A DNA stretch of 24,998 nt from UBA965 sp046303375. GTDB taxonomy: Bacteria > Chloroflexota > Chloroflexia > Chloroflexales > Roseiflexaceae. Location of the stretch: assembly GCA_046303375.1 (NCBI GenBank), contig JBKCGB010000030.1, forward strand, positions 1 to 24,998. Reading direction: 5' to 3'. How positions within the stretch are numbered: position 1 is the stretch's first letter; each line of letters opens with the position of its first letter. The notes beneath the pieces were generated by a model, which had not been told where the DNA came from, did no database searches, and saw nothing but the letters and a program-made list of their open reading frames with translations. A program made the position numbers and the translations under genes. Positions 6,986 through 14,205 of the stretch are shown here, one piece after another.

Positions 6986-8707
6986 ATGTCATTGACACCA
7001 CCACTCACACCACGCCCATGTTGGGATTCACGCTATGACCAGACACCAATACCAACCACCACTCATCCCCAGGGATATGAGCTGGTGGTACGGCACGGGC
7101 AGCCTAGCATCAGGGCAACCACCAGTACGGGGGTATTTTATGCACACCAGACGCTGATGCAGCTCCAGCGTCAATACCCCACGGGTATCCCCGACATCCA
7201 CATCGTGGATTGGCCAGCCATCCCGTGGCGCGGCGTAATGCTCGACGTATCACGCGACAAGATGCCAAGCATGGCGACGCTGTGCCAGCTGATCATGGCG
7301 CTAGCATCGCTCAAAATCAACATGGTGCAGCTCTATCTCGAGCACACGTTTGCCCATCCTGGCCATGAAGACGTGTGGCGTGATGCATCGCCCTTTACGC
7401 CTGCAGAAATCGCTGAGCTACGCCACGTGGCAGCCGCACATCATGTGACGCTGATTGGCCAACAAAACGCCCTTGGGCACATGGAGCGTTGGCTCAAACA
7501 CCCACGCTATGCGGCGCTAGCTGCCCTGCCCGGTGGCTACCATGCCCCAGATGGCGGACACGAACCGGCAGCCTGTCTCGAGCCGACCAATCCGGAGGCG
7601 TTGGCACTCGCACGCGAATTAGTCACCACGGTGGCGGACACATTTGCCAGCCCCTACGTGCATATTGGGCTCGATGAGCCCATCGACCTCAATCCGGCGG
7701 TATGGGATGCGATTTTTGATGTGCCAGGAGTTGTGGCACCGTGGGCAGGTATTGATAACGGTGCATTTTGTGTACCCCTCGATGTGACACGCCAGCGCGA
7801 TTACGTCAACTGGATACACGCCATGTGTGCCATTCCCGCCCTACGCGACCGCCAGGTGCTGATGTGGGCGGATGTCATCGCCGCCCATCCCGAGTTGCTG
7901 GCAGAGATACCGCCCAATGTGACATTGGTCGAATGGGGCTACGAAGCCAATCACCCCTTTGCGGCGCGTGTCGATCGTATCCGCCAGGCCGGACATGCGT
8001 GTTGGGTTGCACCTGGCACGGCGGCCTGGAATTCGCTCGCCGGGCGTATCCCCACCATGCAGGCCAACATGCGCGCCGCCGTGGATGTGGCCGTCGCACA
8101 GCAGCTCCCCGGCCTGCTGATCTGCGATTGGGGGAACGCAGGGCACCTGTACTATGCGCCCATCAGCTGGCCCGGGTTTGTGTATGGTGCAGCCCTGAGC
8201 TGGCATCCCACCGATACACCGGATGTGACAGCCGGGCTGGCACATGTGTGTCCACATCCACAGCTGGCGCAGCTGACGGTGCAACTGGGCAGGGTGGGGC
8301 ACGACGTGCTCCCTCCCGTCAAAGAAGCTGGCACCTTGGCCGCGTTGTTGACCCAACCCGCCTCAGTGCCGGCGTTGGTGGCAGCCGGAATGACGGCGGG
8401 AGCGTTGGCGGCAGTCGCACACGAACTCGACGCTATCCGCGACGCCTGTGCGCACTTGTTGCACGATGCACCCTGTAGCCTGTGGGCCGACGAACTCGCC
8501 ACCAGCGCACACTGGTTGCGCCTCGGTATCGCACATGCCCGACATACACTGGGATGGGATGAGCCGCTGAGCCGCACCGAGGTGCACCGAGCGCGCCTCG
8601 TACTGCTTGCCCATCATCGCACGTTGTGGTTGGCCCGCAATCGCAGCGGTGGACTAGAAGATTCGCTGGCCACGTTGACCGCAGTGACTGCTGGATTAGC
8701 CGAATAA
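6986..8707 (+). CDS. GH20 family beta-N-acetylhexosaminidase-like glycosidase
   Basis: A 573-residue protein. The N-terminal part has the strand and helix typical of the GH20b domain (TTSTGVFYAHQTLMQL, 45-60). The TIM barrel begins at WRGVMLDVSR (81-90). HIGLDE (226-231) is the GH20 active-site signature H-x-G-x-D-E, with Asp230 orienting the substrate acetamido group and Glu231 as general acid. WADV and VEWGYE patches follow on later strands. These enzymes release terminal GlcNAc or GalNAc from glycans, chitin or muropeptide fragments. No signal peptide is visible, so it probably works on imported oligosaccharides. GAGG (6976-6979) lies 6 nt before the chosen ATG; a TTG at 6941 would overlap the preceding gene. 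The C-terminal ~160 residues form a helical region of unknown role. Confidence 0.85.
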   Translation: MSLTPPLTPRPCWDSRYDQTPIPTTTHPQGYELVVRHGQPSIRATTSTGVFYAHQTLMQLQRQYPTGIPDIHIVDWPAIPWRGVMLDVSRDKMPSMATLCQLIMALASLKINMVQLYLEHTFAHPGHEDVWRDASPFTPAEIAELRHVAAAHHVTLIGQQNALGHMERWLKHPRYAALAALPGGYHAPDGGHEPAACLEPTNPEALALARELVTTVADTFASPYVHIGLDEPIDLNPAVWDAIFDVPGVVAPWAGIDNGAFCVPLDVTRQRDYVNWIHAMCAIPALRDRQVLMWADVIAAHPELLAEIPPNVTLVEWGYEANHPFAARVDRIRQAGHACWVAPGTAAWNSLAGRIPTMQANMRAAVDVAVAQQLPGLLICDWGNAGHLYYAPISWPGFVYGAALSWHPTDTPDVTAGLAHVCPHPQLAQLTVQLGRVGHDVLPPVKEAGTLAALLTQPASVPALVAAGMTAGALAAVAHELDAIRDACAHLLHDAPCSLWADELATSAHWLRLGIAHARHTLGWDEPLSRTEVHRARLVLLAHHRTLWLARNRSGGLEDSLATLTAVTAGLAE

Positions 8708-8712
8708 CTGTC

Positions 8713-8745
8713 TACCATGCGCATTTATTGCGTATTGCCGTGGTA
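8713..8745 (+). terminator. Possible terminator stem-loop after GH20 gene
   Basis: TACCATG (8713-8719) pairs with CGTGGTA (8739-8745) with one G-T wobble, and CGCA/TGCG pair inside. It starts 5 nt after the stop codon. No T-run follows, so intrinsic termination is uncertain. Confidence 0.3.
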
Positions 8746-8773
8746 CGACAAACTGTGCGTTAACACGCGTTTA

Positions 8774-8811
8774 TCTCATATTATTATTGACATTGTTACT
8801 TAAATATGAGA
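8774..8811. repeat. Inverted repeat upstream of 21-unit RCC1 gene
   Basis: TCTCATAT (8774-8781) and ATATGAGA (8804-8811) form a perfect 8-bp dyad with a 22-bp gap. It is in AT-rich DNA upstream of the RCC1 gene, and the gap contains TTGACA (8787-8792). It may be an operator or structured element; its function is unknown. Confidence 0.45.
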
Positions 8812-8832
8812 AGCTATGTTTACATTTATTAA

Positions 8833-8841
8833 TGATATTAT
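8833..8841 (+). promoter_or_regulatory. Candidate extended -10 promoter for RCC1 gene
   Basis: TGATATTAT is an extended -10 (TG-N-TATTAT, hexamer 8836-8841). No -35 is found at the right spacing, which extended -10 promoters tolerate. Transcription would begin near 8848, giving a leader of about 25 nt before the ATG at 8874. Confidence 0.35.
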
Positions 8842-8873
8842 GTCAGCACGACATCAGCATTGGAGTATATTCA

Positions 8874-11800
8874 ATGTCGTTTCGTTTACGTGTGTACACC
8901 ACCTGCATCATCGCAATTATCATAGGCATTGCATGGATTGGCATGCAACTGCATATCGCCGCACGCGCGCATGCCAATAATCCACTCGACGACAGCCGCC
9001 TGGTGTGGCCACTCACCACCTCACTAGCACAAAGCATTGCGGCTGGCGATGCTCATAGCTGTGCAGTCAGCACCGCCGGGACTGTGAAATGTTGGGGGAA
9101 TGGTGGCGAGGGACAATTAGGTGATGGTAGTACGCGGAATCGTGCCTATGCACAGACCATTAGTGATCTGACCAACGTCGGATCTGTAGCAGCGGGTGAC
9201 TCACATACCTGTGTGCACATGCATACGGGAACAGTTGCGTGTTGGGGGGCAAATGGATTCGGCCAACTCGGGAATGGTACCACTACCGCACAGCTCACAC
9301 CCACAGCCATCACAGGGCTGAGTGGTGTGACTGCAATTGCGGCTGGAAATCAGCATATGTGTGCACTATTAAACACGGGGACAGTCAAATGCTGGGGCGA
9401 CAACTTTTTTGGGCAACTCGGTGATGGGACGACCACGCAACGCCTTACTCCGGTCACGGTCACCGGCTTGAGCGGTGTACGTGCTATCGATGCCGGAACC
9501 ATGCATACATGTGCATTATTGAGTACGGGCACTGTCAAGTGTTGGGGGAGCAATTTTGGTGGACAAATTGGTGATGGCACCACTACCGATCGGCGTACCC
9601 CAGTGACGGTGACCGGATTGAGTAGTGTGACAAGCATTACTGTAGGTAGTACGCATAGCTGTGCCGTCCTCTCGACGGGGGCGGTGCGGTGTTGGGGCAT
9701 GAATCAGTATGGCGAAATCGGCAATGGCAGTAGCGTTGGGCTGGTCCTCACACCCGTGGCAGTCACGGGCGTGAGTGGCGCGACTGCGCTGAGTGCCGGA
9801 GTCGGATTTACCTGTGCATTGCTCAATACGGGTACTGTACGCTGTTGGGGGTTAAACAATGATGGACAAATCGGAGATACGACCACCGTCAATCGGCCAA
9901 CTGCCACCACCGTATCAAGTTTGACGGGTGTCGTGGCCCTGACGAGTGGAAATGTGCACTCGTGTGCATTACTCAGTACAAGTGAAATCAAGTGTTGGGG
10001 AAGAAATGAGAGTGGTCAGCTCGGCAATCAATCTGTCATCCGTAGTAGCACACCCGTCACCGTCATCGAACTCGTACCGGTGAGTAGTATCAGTACAATC
10101 AGTGCAGGAGAACTGCATACGTGTGCACGCACAACGGGCAACAAAGGCATGTGCTGGGGGCGCAACAGCTGGGGGCAGCTGGGTGACGGCAACCAAATCG
10201 ATTTCCAGTTTGTACCCGTGCTCGTCAGTGGTTTGAGTACGATCACGAGCATCGAACCAGGGACATTCCACACCTGTGCACTATTGAGTACGGGGACAGT
10301 CATGTGTTGGGGATACAACCAAGACGGTGAGCTCGGCGATGGCAGTGTCACCAACAAACTCGCACCGGTCGCCGTGAGTGGGCTCAGTGGGATTACTGCG
10401 ATTGCAGCAGGCGCATTTCATACCTGTGCCATCACGAGTACCCGCGCTGTGAAATGTTGGGGCGAGGGATCGGGGCGCCAGATGGGCAATGGCACCACCA
10501 CGAGTGTTAATGCAATCCCCGTGAGTGTGAGTAATATCACGGATGCTACACATATTGCTGCAGGAAATTCGCATACGTGTGTGGTCACCAGCACAGGGAG
10601 CGTCATGTGTTGGGGTGACAACGGGTTCTACCAAAGCGGTGGTGATAGCTCCGTGTACAACGAAGTCCCCGTGACTATTCCCGGATTGAGTGATGTCACC
10701 ATCACTGCAGTCACCGCCGGGACTAGTCATTCATGTGCACTGACAACGAGTGGCATTGTCCGCTGTTGGGGCAAAAACGACTGGGGCCAACTCGGCAATG
10801 GCACTACCACAGACCAAATCATCCCCGTCACGGTCAGCGGTATCAACAACGCGGTGGCGATTGGCGCAGGTGGCACGCATACCTGCGCCATTATTAGCGG
10901 TGGTACGGTGAAGTGTTGGGGCGAAAATGGATATGGCCAAATTGGTAATGGCACTACAACCGAACAACTGATCCCCGTCAATGTGAATGGAGTCACGGGT
11001 GCTGCGGCGATCACCGCCGGACAATCACATACGTGTGTACGACAGGTATCCGGTGAGGCAATGTGTTGGGGATTCAACCGAGATGGCGCACTCGGTGACG
11101 GCACGGTTACCGATCGCACAACGGCACAATCGGTCATGACATTTCGCACACTATCAGTTGGTACACTGACGGCCACCCCCACCAAAACAGCCACATCCAC
11201 CCGTACTCTGACCAGCACACGGACGGCTACCCGCACAGCAACCGCGACCCGCACCCGCACCAACACATCCACACGCACCAATACCCGCACCATGACGCGA
11301 TCCCATACGGCGACGGCCACCCGCACGCGTACCGCCACCCGCAGCAATACACGGACAGCCACCGCTACGCGTACGCGCACTGCGACGAGCACCCACACCC
11401 GCACACGCACCACCACTGCAACGGCCACTGCCACCGCCACACCACAGCCCAATCAGTTGATTGCTCCTGGTGGTAAGCATACTTGTGTCCTGACGACGTC
11501 TGGTGCTGTTGCCTGCTGGGGATACAATTTGTTTGGTCAGGTGGGCAATGGAACGACGACGAGTACGCTGTTCCCAGTCGCTGTGACCGGGCTCACCGGT
11601 GGGGTCTCCATGGTATCAGCAGGGAATCTGCATACATGCGCAATTACCACAACGAACGCATTGAAGTGCTGGGGGCATAATCAAGGTCGGCTCGGTGATG
11701 GCACCGCTACACAGCGCACAACGCCCGTGGATGTGCTCGGTCTGACTACCAATGTGGCCGCAGTGTCGGCCAGCGACAATCACACCTGTGCACTTACCAC

Positions 11801-12518
11801 CGCCGGTGGAGTCAAATGTTGGGGAATCAACACGAGTGGACAACTCGGTGATGGGACGCAGACATCTCGCCTCAGTCCGGTCGATGTGATTGGTCTCACG
11901 AGTGGTGTCAGTGCCATTACCACAGGTGAGTTCCATAGTTGTGCACTTACCAGTACTGGTGCGGTGAAGTGTTGGGGCTTGAATAGTTCGGGGCGACTCG
12001 GTGATGGCACACAAACCCTGCGCCTCAGCCCAGTCGATGTCTTCGGGCTTACAAGTGGCGTCAGTGCAATCGCCGCAGGAGATAATCATACCTGCGCACT
12101 CATGAGTAGTGGTGCCGTCAAATGCTGGGGCTTTAATGGCAACGGACAACTCGGCGATAGTACACAGACATCACGCATCACACCAGTTGATGTCACCGGA
12201 TTAACCAGTGGTGTGGCTGCAATCACGGCAGGTGAATCACACACCTGTGCCCGCACAACGGCTGGTGCCGCGGTGTGTTGGGGCTACAACATCAATGGGC
12301 AAATAGGTGATGGATCATTCACACTGCGAACTGCCCCTAGCGCCGTAGCCGGGCTCAGTAGCGGCGTCACCGCACTTGTCGCTGGTGAATCACACACCTG
12401 TGCCATCACCAGCAACAATCGTGGGCTATGTTGGGGAGGGAACTTTAACGGTGAGATTGGTGACGGCACACTCATCCGACGCAACACACCGGTTGCAATT
12501 ATCGGGTATGCCCCCTAA
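8874..12518 (+). CDS. Secreted RCC1-repeat protein, 21 units with Thr/Arg linker
   Basis: A 1214-residue protein. Residues 1-34 form a signal peptide (basic start, hydrophobic core, AHA before the predicted cleavage). Then come 14 RCC1 units of about 51 residues, a Thr/Arg-rich linker (764-859) and 7 more units. Each unit contains a version of H-x-C-A-x8-C-W-G-x-N-x-x-G-Q-L-G-D-G. All 21 have the pair C-x9-C, two cysteines on neighbouring strands that could form a disulfide in each blade outside the cell. As RCC1 folds into a seven-bladed propeller, 14+7 fits three propellers. The pattern breaks between units 7 and 8 (VIELVPVSSIST), as expected at a domain boundary. No catalytic motif is visible; a binding or surface role is inferred. 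GGAG (8862-8865) lies 8 nt before the ATG at 8874; an upstream in-frame ATG at 8787 would spoil the signal peptide. Confidence 0.88.
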   Translation: MSFRLRVYTTCIIAIIIGIAWIGMQLHIAARAHANNPLDDSRLVWPLTTSLAQSIAAGDAHSCAVSTAGTVKCWGNGGEGQLGDGSTRNRAYAQTISDLTNVGSVAAGDSHTCVHMHTGTVACWGANGFGQLGNGTTTAQLTPTAITGLSGVTAIAAGNQHMCALLNTGTVKCWGDNFFGQLGDGTTTQRLTPVTVTGLSGVRAIDAGTMHTCALLSTGTVKCWGSNFGGQIGDGTTTDRRTPVTVTGLSSVTSITVGSTHSCAVLSTGAVRCWGMNQYGEIGNGSSVGLVLTPVAVTGVSGATALSAGVGFTCALLNTGTVRCWGLNNDGQIGDTTTVNRPTATTVSSLTGVVALTSGNVHSCALLSTSEIKCWGRNESGQLGNQSVIRSSTPVTVIELVPVSSISTISAGELHTCARTTGNKGMCWGRNSWGQLGDGNQIDFQFVPVLVSGLSTITSIEPGTFHTCALLSTGTVMCWGYNQDGELGDGSVTNKLAPVAVSGLSGITAIAAGAFHTCAITSTRAVKCWGEGSGRQMGNGTTTSVNAIPVSVSNITDATHIAAGNSHTCVVTSTGSVMCWGDNGFYQSGGDSSVYNEVPVTIPGLSDVTITAVTAGTSHSCALTTSGIVRCWGKNDWGQLGNGTTTDQIIPVTVSGINNAVAIGAGGTHTCAIISGGTVKCWGENGYGQIGNGTTTEQLIPVNVNGVTGAAAITAGQSHTCVRQVSGEAMCWGFNRDGALGDGTVTDRTTAQSVMTFRTLSVGTLTATPTKTATSTRTLTSTRTATRTATATRTRTNTSTRTNTRTMTRSHTATATRTRTATRSNTRTATATRTRTATSTHTRTRTTTATATATATPQPNQLIAPGGKHTCVLTTSGAVACWGYNLFGQVGNGTTTSTLFPVAVTGLTGGVSMVSAGNLHTCAITTTNALKCWGHNQGRLGDGTATQRTTPVDVLGLTTNVAAVSASDNHTCALTTAGGVKCWGINTSGQLGDGTQTSRLSPVDVIGLTSGVSAITTGEFHSCALTSTGAVKCWGLNSSGRLGDGTQTLRLSPVDVFGLTSGVSAIAAGDNHTCALMSSGAVKCWGFNGNGQLGDSTQTSRITPVDVTGLTSGVAAITAGESHTCARTTAGAAVCWGYNINGQIGDGSFTLRTAPSAVAGLSSGVTALVAGESHTCAITSNNRGLCWGGNFNGEIGDGTLIRRNTPVAIIGYAP
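11163..11450 (+). repeat. Thr/Arg-alternating low-complexity linker region
   Basis: This segment encodes 96 residues in which nearly every second one is Thr, the others being mostly Arg and Ala with some Ser, Asn and Leu. It separates RCC1 units 14 and 15. Codons for Thr and Arg vary freely, so it is not a recent perfect DNA tandem repeat. It shares a 14-mer, ACCAATACCCGCAC (11277-11290), with the tail of the second RCC1-like gene (16570-16583). Confidence 0.85.
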
Positions 12519-12531
12519 CCAGAGTCGCCGA

Positions 12532-13425
12532 CTACCATGCCAGCGCTAAGCCCGCACGTGGCCAACGCATGGTGACGACCTCACCACTGCCCCCCAGCGT
12601 GACAAACGCGGTACGCAAGTCGGCACCACCGAAACAGATGTTGGTGGTGCCACTACTCCCGGTCGCATAATATTCGCACAGCTCCCCTGTGGGTGTAATC
12701 ACTCCGATTGCGCCGGCACCGAGTATGGCCACACACACATTCCCGGCACTGTCGATTGCCAGCGAATCAAGCATACACCCCGTATCAAAGCGATAGAGCT
12801 GCTGTGGCGCATGTGCTACCACCCCGGGGGCAGCGAGCTGGCACGCCATGACTTGCGCCGTCGGCGTGATGTTCCAATATAACGTCTCACCATCCGGCGC
12901 CAACCCTACGCCATTAGCCGACTCGCTGCCCACCACAAAGCGCATCGCATCGCCGTGTGGACTTGCATAGTAGATGCCGGTACGCTTGCGGGTATCATGC
13001 ATATAGCCGAGATCGGTGAAATAAAAGCCGCCGTGCGCATCAAAGACGATGTCGTTCGGGGCCGACAATGGGATACCATCGCATTGCGTGTAGAGTGTCT
13101 CAATGGCACATGTCGTGAGATCGATGGCTTGAATCGCCCCTCCGACATAGGTAGCGACGTCGGAATACCATAAATCCCAGTTGTTATTGCGGAATACCCC
13201 ACTAAAGGCTGCCCCGTTGTTACATACATACACACGTCCATCCGGCCCCATAGCGATACCGTTTGGGCCACCTGGCACCGCACAGATTCGTTCTACTCGC
13301 CCATTAGCGTGAATCCGGGTGAGATACGGACCAAACATTTCGACGATAAGTAGTGACCCATCTGACAGCGCAATCGGTCCTTCGGGGAAGGCCAAGCCAC
13401 TCGCGAGGCGTTGAAATGTCGACAT
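12532..13425 (-). CDS. SMP-30/gluconolactonase/LRE family protein
   Basis: A 297-residue protein of the six-bladed SMP-30 propeller family. The metal ligands are recognisable: Glu15 in FPEGP (13-17), Asn124 in APNDIVFD (122-129) and Asp220 in LDSLAID (219-225). HGGFYFTD (131-138) is another family patch. Members hydrolyse sugar lactones such as gluconolactone or related esters using a divalent cation; the substrate is not predictable here. No signal peptide is visible. The frame is open to an ATG at 13560, but the conserved fold starts right after the ATG at 13425, which has a GGAGAA site 7 nt upstream. The extra 45 residues resemble no part of the family. It converges on the 21-unit RCC1 gene with a 13-nt gap and lies head to head with the second RCC1-like gene across about 780 bp. 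Confidence 0.88.
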   Translation of the reverse strand: MSTFQRLASGLAFPEGPIALSDGSLLIVEMFGPYLTRIHANGRVERICAVPGGPNGIAMGPDGRVYVCNNGAAFSGVFRNNNWDLWYSDVATYVGGAIQAIDLTTCAIETLYTQCDGIPLSAPNDIVFDAHGGFYFTDLGYMHDTRKRTGIYYASPHGDAMRFVVGSESANGVGLAPDGETLYWNITPTAQVMACQLAAPGVVAHAPQQLYRFDTGCMLDSLAIDSAGNVCVAILGAGAIGVITPTGELCEYYATGSSGTTNICFGGADLRTAFVTLGGSGEVVTMRWPRAGLALAW

Positions 13426-13459
13426 ATAGTGCTTCTCCACCAGCGATTCATGTCGTATC

Positions 13460-13488
13460 ATTGTCACGATGATATGTTCACCTGTCAA
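13460..13488 (-). promoter_or_regulatory. Candidate promoter of SMP-30-like gene
   Basis: On the minus strand a perfect TTGACA (plus 13483-13488) is followed by a 17-bp spacer and GACAAT (13460-13465), which matches four of six -10 bases. The leader to the ATG at 13425 would be about 28 nt. A short dyad ATCAT-N7-ATGAT (13457-13473) overlaps the -10 and could be an operator. This supports the shorter gene start. Confidence 0.4.
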
Positions 13489-14205
13489 ATCACGCACCCT
13501 TGTGACACGATACACATACTGCGTCGTCGCCAACCAGTGCACTTGCACTGTTGCCTTCATCTATCAATAATAGGCTGTATGGTGCACCACCGACCAATCC
13601 ACCTCGATACATCAATAGCACCATATGCATTTTTGCGACGTGTGTCACCGGTAGAGTAATCCCTCCCCACCGGCAGCCCACACGCAGCAGTACACGTCGA
13701 AGTGATTGCCCCTCATCTCAGACTACGATGATGTACGCTATCGCCTGTGATGATTGCAGCCATACCGCCGCATTTGGGAGCAGCGCGACTACGAGCCACT
13801 CTGCCATTGATGGCATAAGCATACACCGCTAGGTCTCAATCCACATCCGTTGGCATGATACGCTGTGTGTAGCACAAAGAGGCAAGCAATGGAATCGATG
13901 AACAAGCCCATACAGTTGTATAGTAGCTTTTACCAACGTAATTAATTTTTTACAATCATCAGACGATGTACATGTTACAAAATAGTCATTTGCTCGTAAT
14001 CATTCTGGTATCAGAACTATTGCAACCGAGTATCGTTATGACATATTATATGGTGGTGAATTGCGTGTATACTACTTTGTATAGTACAGACATTAATTGC
14101 GCAATGGAACAAATCGTCGTGGCATGACGTGTAAACTGTAGGATGGTGTCATACCACACAATCACACGGGTGTAAGTACGTACCCCGCAAGCAAAAGGAG
14201 CTGGC
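13489..14205. other. Intergenic region between SMP-30 and second RCC1 gene
   Basis: About 700 bp without a convincing gene. Open frames of 63-93 codons exist on both strands but lack ribosome sites and recognisable content. The part from about 13915 to 14100 is AT-rich. TATACT at 14068-14073 is a possible -10 for the downstream gene, without a good -35. A decayed gene or a small RNA cannot be excluded. Confidence 0.5.
14119..14157. repeat. Inverted repeat in leader of second RCC1 gene
   Basis: GTGGCATGAC (14119-14128) and GTCATACCAC (14148-14157) form 10-bp arms with one mismatch (a G-U pair if GCC/GGU is read on the transcript of one strand) and a 19-nt loop. It lies about 50 nt before the ATG and could be an operator or mRNA leader hairpin. 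Confidence 0.4.

Noticed and set aside
11163..11450. Thr/Arg tract considered as a CRISPR or DNA satellite repeat
   Set aside because: No fixed repeat/spacer lengths; repetition is at the amino-acid level with varied codons and the frame stays open.
10727..11452. 241-codon antisense frame with Val/Arg repeats opposite the Thr/Arg linker
   Set aside because: It is the complement of Thr (ACN) and Arg/Ala codons, which reads as Val and Arg; no start signal was seen, and the RCC1 units lie in the other frame.
13426..13560. 45-residue N-terminal extension of the SMP-30-like protein
   Set aside because: The extension matches nothing in the family and overlaps a good promoter candidate; the ATG at 13425 has a ribosome site.
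13551..13832. 93-codon plus-strand frame in the large intergenic region
   Set aside because: Biased composition, no ribosome site and no recognisable domain.
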